Assembly: GCA_001772985.1 (NCBI GenBank)
Contig: MEVN01000038.1
Location: forward strand, 13,404-35,114
Direction: 5' to 3'
DNA: 21,711 bases
Source of the DNA: a candidate division WWE3 bacterium RIFCSPLOWO2_12_FULL_36_10
GTDB lineage: Bacteria; Patescibacteriota; WWE3; UBA101185; UBA10185
Below, piece after piece: positions 1 to 8,098 of the stretch (the stretch's first letter is position 1; each line of letters starts with the position of its first letter). Made by a program: the position numbers and the translations under genes. The notes below the pieces were generated by a model. The model had not been told where the DNA came from, ran no database searches, and worked only from the letters and a program-made list of their open reading frames with translations.

Positions 1-557
1 CCGGAGAAGAAAATTTTATAGCCGACACCCTTCAGTCGTTAGAAACTACTGGAGATTTATTAAGTTTGGAAGAAAAAATGGAATTATTGTTTAAATTAGG
101 TTCTGGCGAACTTCATGATATTTTTTCTCTTTTTACTATTTTGCCGGAACAATACGCTCAGGCAATTTTTGACGAATACGCTGCTAGACACTACTCAAGA
201 TCTCGAGTTGAAAAGCTTGTTCCAAAATTTAGACAAACTAAAAACGGAGTTTTCTTCGCGGAAGTAGCGTCTTCTGATGCGCCTGACACAACCTTTCTTG
301 TTTCAGCACAGGGAATGGAAGAAGCAAACATAATTTGTGTTTCAAGACTAGATAAAAAATCCGGAAATCAAATTATAAGAGTGAGGATGGGAAAAAGAGG
401 GATTGAGAGAAGATTAAATTTGTTTGAAACAGCTTATAAGACTAGCGACATAACTCACCTTGAAGGTCGTTGGAATGCGGGAGGAAACAAAAGAACCGGA
501 GGATTTAAAGGATCACTTGAAGAAGTTGCGAATTTAATTGACAAAACCCTAATTTAA
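1..557 (+). CDS. DHH-family phosphoesterase, C-terminal (DHHA1-like) part; cut by left edge
   Basis: The reading frame is open from base 3 to the TAA at 555-557, so this is the 3' end of a longer gene. The TTG/ATG codons at 66-80 are internal, not starts. The visible C-terminus ends in a glycine-rich segment, RWNAGGNKRTGGFKG, followed by an SLEEV helix. This resembles the substrate-binding end of DHHA1 domains in DHH/RecJ-like phosphoesterases (nanoRNase, pAp phosphatase and exopolyphosphatase relatives), where a GGG-H-x-x-A-G-type loop binds the phosphodiester. The DHH catalytic half would lie off the window. The substrate cannot be told from this fragment. Family assignment rests on this C-terminal loop only. 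Confidence 0.6.
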   Translation, partial: GEENFIADTLQSLETTGDLLSLEEKMELLFKLGSGELHDIFSLFTILPEQYAQAIFDEYAARHYSRSRVEKLVPKFRQTKNGVFFAEVASSDAPDTTFLVSAQGMEEANIICVSRLDKKSGNQIIRVRMGKRGIERRLNLFETAYKTSDITHLEGRWNAGGNKRTGGFKGSLEEVANLIDKTLI

Positions 558-559
558 CT

Positions 560-742
560 TTAACCAAAGTCTTCCGGAACATTCGGAGACTCCTTTTTAA
601 CCGATCCGTCTGTTGTAAAAGGATCTCCAGGACCTTTTGGAAATCTATTGTAATATTGGCTTTTATTTTCTCCTACAGGTTTATCCTCTTTTGTTTTTTC
701 AGAATCAATAGGTTCTTCCTCTAATCCTGCATTTTTTGGCAT
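560..742 (-). CDS. Small hydrophilic hypothetical protein (60 aa)
   Basis: I do not recognise this family. From the ATG at 742 it encodes 60 residues rich in Glu, Lys, Pro, Asp and Asn, with no hydrophobic stretch and no Cys. It is probably disordered and cytoplasmic. A longer frame from 781 is possible, but the ATG at 742 is preferred because a perfect TATAAT ends exactly 6 nt upstream of it, the leaderless arrangement seen at many genes here. It converges on the DHH gene with 2 nt between the stops, and is divergent from the GT-C gene at 803. That a low-complexity frame carries a consensus promoter is the main argument that it is a real gene. Confidence 0.55.
   Translation of the reverse strand: MPKNAGLEEEPIDSEKTKEDKPVGENKSQYYNRFPKGPGDPFTTDGSVKKESPNVPEDFG
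568..600 (+). terminator. Possible rho-independent terminator of the DHH gene
   Basis: AGTCT(T)CCG at 568-576 pairs with CGGAGACT at 584-591, an 8-bp stem with one bulged T and a short loop, followed by CCTTTTT (592-598). It lies 11 nt after the plus-strand stop, in the correct orientation for that gene. It overlaps the 3' coding end of the convergent small gene. Confidence 0.5.
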
Positions 743-748
743 ACATTT

Positions 749-754
749 ATTATA
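749..754 (-). promoter_or_regulatory. -10 box TATAAT of the 60-aa gene (leaderless)
   Basis: TATAAT reads on the minus strand with 6 nt to the ATG at 742, so transcription would begin at or next to the A of the start codon. The -35 is weak (TTGCGT, 17-bp spacer). Confidence 0.6.
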
Positions 755-766
755 CATGTTTAAAAC

Positions 767-795
767 TTTACACGCAAGCAAATACTCCCTAGACT
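767..795 (+). promoter_or_regulatory. Promoter of the GT-C gene: TTTACA-N17-TAGACT
   Basis: TTTACA (767-772, 5/6 to TTGACA), a 17-bp spacer, then TAGACT (790-795, 4/6), 7 nt before the GTG at 803. The GAGGAG at 798-803 runs into the start codon, too close for a normal Shine-Dalgarno, which favours leaderless initiation. Confidence 0.5.
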
Positions 796-802
796 ATGAG
801 GA

Positions 803-3031
803 GTGAAAAAACTACCAAGGCTGGCTCTAAATACGATTTTGTTGATTGCAATTATATTTGGCGCGTTAATTTTAACTGTTCCGGTTATTTCCAAAATCCC
901 ACTTCATCCCGATGAACATCAATTTTATTTAAACGCTTTTAGCATTCTAAAAGGCAAGGAACTTCATAATTATCTCCACGTGGCAACAACCGAATACACC
1001 TTGGCCGGATTTTTACTAGTAGCTAATCTACTTTCTAACTCAGGAGTTAATTTTCCTCAGGGCGAGCCCACCGAAGTTACTTTTTTCTTTGGACATATGA
1101 TGGGTGCGGTTCTTTATTTTGTAACATTTGCGCTTGGAGTAATTATTCTTCAAAAACGTGAAAAAGAAATTAAGCTTCGAACAGTACTTTTTGCAATTTT
1201 ATATTTTGGTTCAATAGGCATGTTCGAACGATTTATACGAGTAAATTCTGATTCATTTTCTATTTTTATCTTTTTTAATTTTGTTATTTTATCTTTATGG
1301 CAAAATCTCCATAAGCCCTCAATAATAGAAATGTTTTTGCTAAATACTTTGTTTATTTTTCTTGGAACTTTTACAAATTTAAAATCCTTATACCTACTTA
1401 TTCCTTTTGTGACGGTAAACACTTCAGCCTCTTTCTTATGGTATGAAAGGGCTAAGAAGAAAGACGATCTAAGTCTTTCAAGAGTTTATAGATTTATTTT
1501 ATATGTAGTTGGAATTTGTGCCGTAACAATAATTTTATGGGGAGTATTTGTTCCAAAGCCGTTTGATTCAAGAAAATTCTGGTACACGCTTAAAAACACC
1601 ATCATTCAAGGAACAGAGTTTGATTTTAGTTATCCTAGTTTGTCTTATAAGAGCGGGCTAATGTACGTTTACGACTTACTAGTCTATCAAATTGGCTTTA
1701 ATGCAGTTTTCGCCTCCGCACTTGCATTTTTCATAGTTTTACTAAAAAAAGGAAAGCGTTTATGGACCTTTCTTTGGTCAAAGACTAAAGGTCAGATTAA
1801 TTTAGATTATATAAAAGAAGGACAGGTTTATAAGATCACAGAAATTCTTTTGCTTGCAAGTTTTGTTATTTATTACGTTGGAGTTTCAACAAGAGTTGTC
1901 CATTGGTCTCGCTGGGGAGCGCCTTTTGGAATTATTGCAATAATGCTTTTGAGTGTGTTATTTGAGAAATTAATTGAATTTGCTTTTGACTTCTCTAAAA
2001 AGTCTAAATATTTTCTTCCAATTGTATTTTTTTATTCAATATTCTTTGTTTGGGGGCTTAGAATTGCCCTTACAATTGATCTATATAAAAGTGATTACAC
2101 ACCCGTTGACGCATTTAAACTAACAAGAAAAGATATTTATAAGTTTTTGCAGGAAAAAAATATAAGCCTTGATGACGTGAAAAATAAAGTAACATGGTTT
2201 ACGGGCTATACTCCGGAAGTAAATAACATGTCGTTTGAGCAAGTGGCGGAGAAGAAAAATTGGGACATGCAGTATTTACTTTGGCCTCACTGGAACGCAG
2301 GCTTGTTATATACAAAAGTAAATGTTGACAGGTCAACACACAACCAAAGGGCCTTTGTAGATAAATACGTAGACAAAATAGAATTCAGATTCCCGACCTT
2401 ACTTTCATACTATTTACACCAAACAAAGAAGTTTGCGTGGAGCGTTTTAAAAATTACGTGGTTTCCTGAATCCGATACTCTGGTTGAATCGACTTACGCG
2501 GCGCTAAAATTAAAAAACCCTGTTAAAAGTATTGAACTGCAATATACCGTTTTGTTTAAAGATATGTCTCATTATATTTCAGAGTATTCAAATCTTTTTA
2601 ATTCAAGAACTCTGCAAGATACTTATATTTTCCCCCCTTGCTACTCTTATTCCGCAACAAGAAGAGTAAATGATGGAAGTTTTATACCACAAGCTCCTTG
2701 GCAGTTAGGTCAATATGGAAAAACTGCAGGACTTTATTGCCATAGTATAAGATTTAGAGTTCTTCCGAAAGGAGTATATGCAATTAGAATCTCCGGACTT
2801 CCAAAAGACCCAACTAATTCGCAGATTCTTTATTATAATTTTGGCGATTATCAGTGGGATCCAGTAACGCAAACAGCGACATTTGGAGTTTCAGAAACAT
2901 TTATTACCGGAGAATTTGGCGTGGCCACAAAAGAAAAGAATCTTCCCTATCTAAAGTTTGATGTTATGTATGTTTTAAATCAAGATATTTTGGAAGAAAT
3001 TGCAAAAAATCAACAAAAAACTGCCGAATGA
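803..3031 (+). CDS. GT-C type polytopic membrane glycosyltransferase
   Basis: A 742-residue membrane protein, probably transferring a sugar from a polyprenyl-phosphate donor on the outer face of the membrane. A first transmembrane helix (about residues 8-30) is followed by HPDEH at 35-39. The Asp-Glu pair in the first extracytoplasmic loop is the hallmark of GT-C/PMT/ArnT-like enzymes. Many further helices run to about residue 430. The last 300 or so residues are a soluble, presumably extracytoplasmic domain with a few Cys and many aromatics. The substrate is unknown; surface glycan or protein glycosylation is the family norm. The start is GTG, chosen by promoter position. It converges with the C39-like gene, whose terminator hairpin overlaps this gene's last codons. 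Confidence 0.75.
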   Translation: MKKLPRLALNTILLIAIIFGALILTVPVISKIPLHPDEHQFYLNAFSILKGKELHNYLHVATTEYTLAGFLLVANLLSNSGVNFPQGEPTEVTFFFGHMMGAVLYFVTFALGVIILQKREKEIKLRTVLFAILYFGSIGMFERFIRVNSDSFSIFIFFNFVILSLWQNLHKPSIIEMFLLNTLFIFLGTFTNLKSLYLLIPFVTVNTSASFLWYERAKKKDDLSLSRVYRFILYVVGICAVTIILWGVFVPKPFDSRKFWYTLKNTIIQGTEFDFSYPSLSYKSGLMYVYDLLVYQIGFNAVFASALAFFIVLLKKGKRLWTFLWSKTKGQINLDYIKEGQVYKITEILLLASFVIYYVGVSTRVVHWSRWGAPFGIIAIMLLSVLFEKLIEFAFDFSKKSKYFLPIVFFYSIFFVWGLRIALTIDLYKSDYTPVDAFKLTRKDIYKFLQEKNISLDDVKNKVTWFTGYTPEVNNMSFEQVAEKKNWDMQYLLWPHWNAGLLYTKVNVDRSTHNQRAFVDKYVDKIEFRFPTLLSYYLHQTKKFAWSVLKITWFPESDTLVESTYAALKLKNPVKSIELQYTVLFKDMSHYISEYSNLFNSRTLQDTYIFPPCYSYSATRRVNDGSFIPQAPWQLGQYGKTAGLYCHSIRFRVLPKGVYAIRISGLPKDPTNSQILYYNFGDYQWDPVTQTATFGVSETFITGEFGVATKEKNLPYLKFDVMYVLNQDILEEIAKNQQKTAE

Positions 3032-3052
3032 GAAAATTCCGTACTCGGCAGT
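3010..3052 (-). terminator. Rho-independent terminator of the minus-strand C39-like gene
   Basis: TCGGCAGT and ACTGCCGA (3045-3052 and 3020-3027) form a perfect 8-bp stem. Read on the minus strand it is followed immediately by a T-run (TTTTTTGTTGATTTTTT, 3003-3019). The hairpin includes the last codons and stop of the convergent gene ending at 3031. On the plus strand no T-run follows, so it acts mainly for the minus strand. Confidence 0.75.
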
Positions 3053-3060
3053 ATCAATCT

Positions 3061-3714
3061 TCATCTACAAGTATAGGTATTTCCAAAAACAAATCCCATG
3101 TTCAACATAGGTACCAAGTAATTTGGATTATTTGGAACAACTATAAAAGCTAAACGATCGTCTCTGTTGTCCCTCATTTCATTGGTCTCACAATCGGAAA
3201 ATCTATTTAAATCCCACCATCTTCTTTCAAGTGTTTGAGTTGGAATAAGCAAAGGATCGGGAAGCCAGCCTGAAGGATCTAGCATAGAAACATACCCGGT
3301 ATCCAAATCCACTCCGGTTACAATCGAGTAATGACCGTCTTCCCCGTCTTCCCTTCCAATTCCGGCTGAAATATACGGCGTAGCATCAAAAATACCTTGC
3401 CATCCAACACACGGTAGAATTCCCATTTCCAAAAGAACGTATAAATCCGACACACCTGCCCCCAACTTATACATAACTACAAACTCGGGATACATTTCCA
3501 TCACAGCTTTGTAAAATTGACCAACATGCGATCCAAATTGCTCAATTTCTTTCATTTTGCCGGCTAAAATGATCTCTTTATCAGAAGCGGGATTACTAAT
3601 TCCGTTTGCGGAAAGAAGCATTCTTAAAATAACCGTTCCGCATGTGTAGTTAGTATCTTGAGTAAGCCTTGGCGGAAGCATTGCAACCGGATGATTTATC
3701 GCAGTCCCCTTCAT
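3061..3714 (-). CDS. C39-like (papain-fold) cysteine peptidase
   Basis: A 217-residue protein with the layout of peptidase C39-like domains: Q19 and C25 in TQDTNYTCGT, H128 in GHYSIVTG, and D146 in LDPSG. These match the oxyanion Gln and the Cys-His-Asp triad. No signal peptide or membrane helix is visible, so it is probably cytoplasmic, unlike the exporter-fused C39 peptidases that cut bacteriocin leaders. The start ATG at 3714 has a strong AGGAGG 5 nt upstream. It follows the ATP-grasp gene by 61 nt in the same direction and ends in a terminator. The substrate is unknown; a transglutaminase-like or amidase activity on the same fold is possible. Confidence 0.7.
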   Translation of the reverse strand: MKGTAINHPVAMLPPRLTQDTNYTCGTVILRMLLSANGISNPASDKEIILAGKMKEIEQFGSHVGQFYKAVMEMYPEFVVMYKLGAGVSDLYVLLEMGILPCVGWQGIFDATPYISAGIGREDGEDGHYSIVTGVDLDTGYVSMLDPSGWLPDPLLIPTQTLERRWWDLNRFSDCETNEMRDNRDDRLAFIVVPNNPNYLVPMLNMGFVFGNTYTCR

Positions 3715-3719
3715 TTTCT

Positions 3720-3742
3720 CCTCCTCTCTTTTCCCTATTCTA
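3720..3742 (-). promoter_or_regulatory. Possible promoter -10 (TAGAAT) and Shine-Dalgarno AGGAGG of the C39-like gene
   Basis: On the minus strand TAGAAT lies at 3737-3742 and AGGAGG at 3720-3725, 5 nt before the ATG. No good -35 is seen, so the -10 is tentative; the Shine-Dalgarno site is clear. Confidence 0.5.
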
Positions 3743-3775
3743 TTTCTTTGTGTTTGCAGTTGATATAAAAGAAAT

Positions 3776-4840
3776 TTAGCTCGTGTAGTCTACCACATGG
3801 CCTTTCATGGTGTTTATGATTAGTCTTTTTAATATTTCCGGGAATGAAATTCCGTAAATATCTTCAACAATATATCCCAACGCAGTTCCCAATTCCTTAG
3901 GACCAAATGCAGGATTGCAATTTGAGTCGATAAAATAATATCTACCTGAAATATCAACCCTAATATCAAACTTTGCGTAATCTCTCATCTTTGCAATATC
4001 AAACGCTTTTCTAACGTATTCTTTTAATTGATTGTCTTCCGTTTTTTCGTACTTATACGACATTCTATTTTCTTCGCTATCGACCCATTGATTATCGAAC
4101 GTTGCGAAAACATATTTTTCTCCAGGTTTATTAAAAATCTTTTCCGCTAAATAAGTTTTTCTGTTTTGACCTTCTAAAACATACGCGGTTATTTCTTTTC
4201 CTACTATAAATTCTTCAACAATAACGGATTGTTTATAAGTATTCATTAAAAACTTTAGGCGTTCTCTTAAATGTTTTTCATTTTCGGAAACAGCATCTTG
4301 AGTAATTTCAACAGCACCGTGTATCTCGTTTAGCTTTGAAATTAAGGGGTATCTTAAGGATGGATCTAAAACATCATTTGGATTATTAAACAATTGAAAA
4401 TGAGGAACTGGAACTCCTGCAGATAAAAAAAGTTCTTTTGTTAAAAATTTATTAAAACAAAGAGCTAAACCTAAAATATCCCCGCCGGTATAGGGAATTT
4501 CTAACATCTCTAATATTCCCGGTATCGCAGAAGAAAGACTATCCACACCTTTAACCGAATCGACTAAATTAAAAACCATATCGGGTCTATCTTTTTGTAA
4601 TTTTGCGACTAGCGTATCATCTCCAGGGTAAATGTTTGACTCAATTCCAAGTTTTGAAATATATTCAGAAATTATTTTAGCTTCTTCAAATGCATCTTTT
4701 TCGGTTATATATAACGCCTCGGTTGGAAAATATTCTCTTTTTACCTCACTATAAATAACACCAACTTTTTTTGGCAGAGAATATCCGTTTTCAGTTAATT
4801 GTTTTATGACTTGGGCACTTTCATCCATAGGCTTAAACAT
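3776..4840 (-). CDS. ATP-grasp ligase, D-Ala-D-Ala ligase-like
   Basis: A 354-residue ATP-grasp protein. The N-terminal third reads like the Ddl fold (PDMVFNLVDS at about 90, then an Ile-Pro-Tyr-Thr-Gly segment). The ATP-grasp core contains EEFIVGKEIT and a C-terminal metal/phosphate site, KFDIRVD...FIDSNCNPAFGP. Ddl enzymes usually have EVNT-x-PG there, so Asp replaces the first Glu. Ddl enzymes also carry a conserved E-D-G loop that is altered here. It probably joins a carboxylate to an amine using ATP, but D-alanine as substrate is not assured. The ATG at 4840 is 17 nt after metG with no Shine-Dalgarno; a second Met lies 12 nt downstream. Co-transcription with metG is likely. Confidence 0.7.
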   Translation of the reverse strand: MFKPMDESAQVIKQLTENGYSLPKKVGVIYSEVKREYFPTEALYITEKDAFEEAKIISEYISKLGIESNIYPGDDTLVAKLQKDRPDMVFNLVDSVKGVDSLSSAIPGILEMLEIPYTGGDILGLALCFNKFLTKELFLSAGVPVPHFQLFNNPNDVLDPSLRYPLISKLNEIHGAVEITQDAVSENEKHLRERLKFLMNTYKQSVIVEEFIVGKEITAYVLEGQNRKTYLAEKIFNKPGEKYVFATFDNQWVDSEENRMSYKYEKTEDNQLKEYVRKAFDIAKMRDYAKFDIRVDISGRYYFIDSNCNPAFGPKELGTALGYIVEDIYGISFPEILKRLIINTMKGHVVDYTS

Positions 4841-4857
4841 TATATATCACAAATATT

Positions 4858-6525
4858 TTAAAACAACAGTGAGATCTTTTCAAAAAGCGTTTTGGGATGA
4901 ATAGAAGTATCAATTTTCATTATTATATTGTTTACTTCACCAATTTCATCTCCAAATTCAGGCCAAAATCTTGGTGCTTCCACTCCTAGCATATCAAAGA
5001 GTTTTACTGACGCTTCCGGCATTATTGGCATTATCAATAACCCGCAAGTAACGATTAAAGAATATAATTGTTTTAAATCATATTTAAATTTTTCCGCATC
5101 TGTCTTTTTTAGATCCCAAATTTTTTCCATATCAAAAAATTTATTTCCAAAACTACATAAGTTAATAATTACTTCTAAATAATTTCTGAATTCACAATTT
5201 TCTAAATGATTTTTTGCTTTTTCAAACGAATTAACAATTATTTTTTCAACATCCGAAGTTAAATCGTTTTTAGCAACCTCATTTATATTAATCGAATTCC
5301 CAATCGACAAAGTTCTATGTATAAAATTTCCGATTGTTGAAACCAATATTCCGTTTACTTTTTCCTCAAAGTCCTTCCAAACAAAACTCGAGTCTCTTAG
5401 TTCGGGCATTATCAATGTTAAATAAAATCTAACTCTATCATTCCCATATTTTTCAATTATTTCTTTAACTTCTATAACAATTCCTCGACTTTTTGAAAAC
5501 TGTTCTTCACCTAAATTTAAAAACATATTTATACTAACTACATCCGGAAGATGAAGCTTTGGATCATAAACTATAAGTTTCCCCGGCCAGAATAAAGTGT
5601 GAAAAACAAGATTATCTTTACCCATAAAATAGTAATGCTTTAAATTATCTCCATACCAAAATTGCTGCCAATCCGCCTTATTCTCCTTTGCCCATAATAA
5701 AGATGCTGAATAATAGCCTATTACCGCATCAAACCACACATACAATCTTTTATTTTCTATATTTTCAATAATCTTGTCTTTTGGAAGTCTATCTTTTGGA
5801 ATTTCCACTCCCCAATCTATATCTCTACTTACGGGCCGAGCTTTTAAACCTTCGGTAAGCCATCCATTTGTTTCTTGTAATACCCAATCCTTCCAATTTT
5901 TTCCAACATTTTTTACATATTCATTTAATTTAGGTTGAAGTTTTGCCCAATTCAAAAAATAATGTTGTGCTTCTTTTAACTCAACCGGTTCTCCTGATAA
6001 ATTACTTCTTGGTTTAATTAATTCCTCTCCTATTAGTTTTCCACAGTTGTCACACTGATCGCTTCGTGAATCGGTATAGCCACAAAACGGACAAGTACCT
6101 TTTACGTATCTATCAGGTAAAAATTTATTTTGTGATGGTGAGTAAAATTGTTTTGAAGAGTCAATGTATATATAGCCTTCTTCAAAAAGCTTAACAAAAA
6201 AATCCTGCGTAACTTTTGCGTGAAACGGTGTATCTGTTCTTGTATATACATCGTAAGTTAATCCTAAAATATTCTTGAACAAATCAGCATCGTTTGTATG
6301 ATGCATTTCAACAACTTCGGCCGGAGATAAGCCCTTCTTATCAGCCTCAACGGTTATTGGAGTACCGTGGCAATCTGATCCCGAAGCCATTAAAACATCG
6401 TTTCCAATTAATCTTTGATATCTTGCACAAATATCAGCCGGTATTAAATATCCGGCTAAATGTCCAATATGCAAAACTCCATTCACATATGGCCATGCAA
6501 CGCCAATAAATATTTTTCTTTTCAT
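4858..6525 (-). CDS. metG: Methionyl-tRNA synthetase
   Basis: Class I aminoacyl-tRNA synthetase charging tRNA-Met in the cytoplasm. The HIGH signature is H19-I-G-H22 in the first Rossmann half. The KMSKS loop appears as FSKSR at 343-347. A zinc knuckle sits in the connective insertion: C145-x2-C148 and C158-x2-C161. The WP-Y-NG motif at 11-16 and SGSDCHGTP are typical of MetRS. At 555 residues it has catalytic and anticodon-binding domains but no C-terminal EMAP/tRNA-binding extension, as in the short MetRS forms. The start ATG at 6525 is fixed by a TATAAT 7 nt upstream. The promoter lies in the 15-nt gap after the DedA-like gene. Confidence 0.95.
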   Translation of the reverse strand: MKRKIFIGVAWPYVNGVLHIGHLAGYLIPADICARYQRLIGNDVLMASGSDCHGTPITVEADKKGLSPAEVVEMHHTNDADLFKNILGLTYDVYTRTDTPFHAKVTQDFFVKLFEEGYIYIDSSKQFYSPSQNKFLPDRYVKGTCPFCGYTDSRSDQCDNCGKLIGEELIKPRSNLSGEPVELKEAQHYFLNWAKLQPKLNEYVKNVGKNWKDWVLQETNGWLTEGLKARPVSRDIDWGVEIPKDRLPKDKIIENIENKRLYVWFDAVIGYYSASLLWAKENKADWQQFWYGDNLKHYYFMGKDNLVFHTLFWPGKLIVYDPKLHLPDVVSINMFLNLGEEQFSKSRGIVIEVKEIIEKYGNDRVRFYLTLIMPELRDSSFVWKDFEEKVNGILVSTIGNFIHRTLSIGNSININEVAKNDLTSDVEKIIVNSFEKAKNHLENCEFRNYLEVIINLCSFGNKFFDMEKIWDLKKTDAEKFKYDLKQLYSLIVTCGLLIMPIMPEASVKLFDMLGVEAPRFWPEFGDEIGEVNNIIMKIDTSIHPKTLFEKISLLF

Positions 6526-6532
6526 ACTAAGG

Positions 6533-6538
6533 ATTATA
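6533..6538 (-). promoter_or_regulatory. -10 box TATAAT of metG (leaderless)
   Basis: Minus-strand TGTATAAT ends 7 nt before the ATG at 6525. No convincing -35 at 16-18 bp. It predicts a metG mRNA starting at its own AUG. Confidence 0.6.
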
Positions 6539-6540
6539 CA

Positions 6541-7185
6541 TTATTCAAAATATCTACCCTTGAGTTTGTAAAATAATAAAATAGCAAAAACGATAGTGAT
6601 AACGTTTATTATTAATAATTTCCCTTCTAATGCCTTACCTGCCATAAAAAAAATCGGCATATTTATTTGCCAAGCTAAAAAACTACCAATAATAAACTTA
6701 GAGTAACTAATGCCAATCATCCCCGCGCCATAACTTACTACTTCACCAACACTAGAATATACAAATTTTAAAACAACAACCGCTTCAAACTCTTTACCCT
6801 TTTTTATTTTCATATTCTTTATTTTTTCAATAGTTGATGAATCAAAAAATCTTCTAAGTAACTTAGAACCATATTTCTTTCCAATAAAGAAAGCGCCTGA
6901 AGAACCTATTATACTGCCAACAAGATCCGCGATATAAGCTAATTCCCATCCTATTGCCGGTATTGAACCTAATGTAAATAAGCCTCCGGGAAGAGGTGGC
7001 CATAAAATTCCCAAAATTTTAATAAACAGCAAAAACAAAAAATACAACAAGAGATTTTGTTGTACCCAAAGTACAAAATGTTGAAATATTGGAAGTTTAA
7101 TAAACCACAAATACAAAACAACACTTAAAATTGTGACGAAAACAAGAATTATTAGGTTTATTCTTTTTGCAATTAAGTTTTTCAT
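6541..7185 (-). CDS. DedA/VTT-domain integral membrane protein
   Basis: A 214-residue membrane protein with about five hydrophobic segments (roughly 10-30, 40-62, 80-105, 140-175, 190-208). The centre contains GSIIGSSGAFFIGKKYGSKL and a second re-entrant-like segment, GEVVSYGAGMIGIS. This matches the SNARE-associated/VTT fold of DedA and TVP38 proteins, which act as membrane lipid scramblases or undecaprenyl-phosphate carriers. The conserved Arg-Pro of typical DedA proteins (R-x-x-P) is replaced by KFVYSS, so it is a divergent member. It diverges from the DsbA-like gene and lies directly upstream of metG, which has its own promoter. Confidence 0.65.
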   Translation of the reverse strand: MKNLIAKRINLIILVFVTILSVVLYLWFIKLPIFQHFVLWVQQNLLLYFLFLLFIKILGILWPPLPGGLFTLGSIPAIGWELAYIADLVGSIIGSSGAFFIGKKYGSKLLRRFFDSSTIEKIKNMKIKKGKEFEAVVVLKFVYSSVGEVVSYGAGMIGISYSKFIIGSFLAWQINMPIFFMAGKALEGKLLIINVITIVFAILLFYKLKGRYFE

Positions 7186-7202
7186 CTTATCAACACAAAT
7201 GT

Positions 7203-7231
7203 TTGACTTAAGGCATTATACAGTTTAAACT
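7203..7231 (+). promoter_or_regulatory. Promoter of the DsbA-like gene: TTGACT-N17-TAAACT
   Basis: TTGACT (7203-7208), 17-bp spacer, TAAACT (7226-7231), 8 nt before the ATG at 7240. It overlaps the divergent DedA-gene promoter. Confidence 0.45.
7215..7220 (-). promoter_or_regulatory. -10 box TATAAT for the DedA-like gene
   Basis: Minus-strand TATAAT lies 29 nt upstream of the ATG at 7185, giving a leader of about 20 nt without a clear Shine-Dalgarno. The -35 is not recognisable. Confidence 0.45.
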
Positions 7232-7239
7232 CTCCGAGT

Positions 7240-8004
7240 ATGGACGAAACATCATCTAAGTCGAAAGGCCTGCCTGCGCAGTCAGGATTTCCAACTCAAA
7301 CTGTTTTTGTGTTTATAGTTGTAGTTCTTTTAATTGGAGCTGCATTTATGATTGGAACACTCTGGACAAAAGTTCAATACCTAGAAAACGGTGGAACAAA
7401 ACCAACTATCGTGGGAACTAACAATAATCAACCAAGTACTCCTGTTAAACTAGACCCAATTACTAAGAAGGATCATATCAGAGGTGCAAAAAATCCAAAG
7501 GCTGTGATTATAGAATATTCGGATTTGGAATGTCCATTTTGTAAAAGTTATCACGCTAGTTTAAAGCAAGCTTTGGAAGAGTACCCAAACGACATAGCTT
7601 GGATATATAGACATTTTCCAATAGCGTCACTACACCCAAAGGCAGAAAAGGAAGCCGAGGCTGTGGAATGCGCGTTTAAACTTTCCGGAGACGATGGTTT
7701 TTGGGCTTTAACAGATAAAATATTTGAGGTAACTCCGTCAAATAATGGACTTGATCCTACCATATTACCGGATCTTGCTAGTCAAGTTGGCCTCAATGTG
7801 AGCGACTTTCAGAAATGTCTTGATTCAGGAGAAATGTCTAAAGTTGTTGAAGGCGGAATACAATCCGGAGCAAAAGCTCAAGTCCAAGGTACTCCTGCCA
7901 GCTTTATCATGAATATTAAAACTGGAAAATTCAAAGAGGTTCAAGGCGGAGCAGTTCCTTATACAACATTAAAACAAGCTATTGAAACAACTTTGGCTGA
8001 GTAA
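7240..8004 (+). CDS. Membrane-anchored DsbA-like thioredoxin (CPFC)
   Basis: A 254-residue thiol-disulfide oxidoreductase probably acting outside the membrane. A single transmembrane anchor (about 21-43) follows a short cytoplasmic Ser/Lys-rich tail, then a linker rich in Asn/Pro/Thr. The thioredoxin fold has the active site ECPFC at 97-101 and the cis-proline in GTPAS (P219), with a helical insertion between them as in DsbA/BdbD and the Na+/H+ antiporter-associated thioredoxins. Two further Cys (in ECAFK and KCLDS) lie in the insertion. It would catalyse disulfide formation or isomerisation of secreted proteins. It is monocistronic: divergent from the DedA-like gene and convergent with a tiny lysine-rich gene 3 nt beyond its stop. 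Confidence 0.85.
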   Translation: MDETSSKSKGLPAQSGFPTQTVFVFIVVVLLIGAAFMIGTLWTKVQYLENGGTKPTIVGTNNNQPSTPVKLDPITKKDHIRGAKNPKAVIIEYSDLECPFCKSYHASLKQALEEYPNDIAWIYRHFPIASLHPKAEKEAEAVECAFKLSGDDGFWALTDKIFEVTPSNNGLDPTILPDLASQVGLNVSDFQKCLDSGEMSKVVEGGIQSGAKAQVQGTPASFIMNIKTGKFKEVQGGAVPYTTLKQAIETTLAE

Positions 8005-8007
8005 AAT

Positions 8008-8091
8008 TTACCCGTGAATTCTTTTGAAGCCTTTTCTAGTCTTCTTGTGTTGTTTATTTTTTTGTGCGTCTTTTTTCTTTTTCTTTGGCAT
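8008..8091 (-). CDS. 27-aa lysine-rich small protein
   Basis: From the ATG at 8091 to the TAA at 8008-8010 the minus strand encodes 27 residues starting MPKKKKKDAQKNK and ending GFKRIHG. About half the residues are Lys, Arg or His, and there are no acidic residues except one Asp. A consensus TATAAT ends 7 nt upstream of the ATG, the same geometry as metG and other genes here, which is why I call it despite its length. The composition suggests RNA or ribosome binding, such as a very small ribosomal-protein-like or RNA-chaperone peptide, but I cannot name a family. It fills the gap between the DsbA-like gene (3 nt away, convergent) and the divergent glycosyltransferase. Confidence 0.6.
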   Translation of the reverse strand: MPKKKKKDAQKNKQHKKTRKGFKRIHG

Positions 8092-8098
8092 ACATGAT

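Noticed and set aside
8001..8011. GTAAAATTTAC palindrome after the DsbA-like gene as terminator
   Set aside because: AT-only, too short and with no T-run; it is too weak to call.
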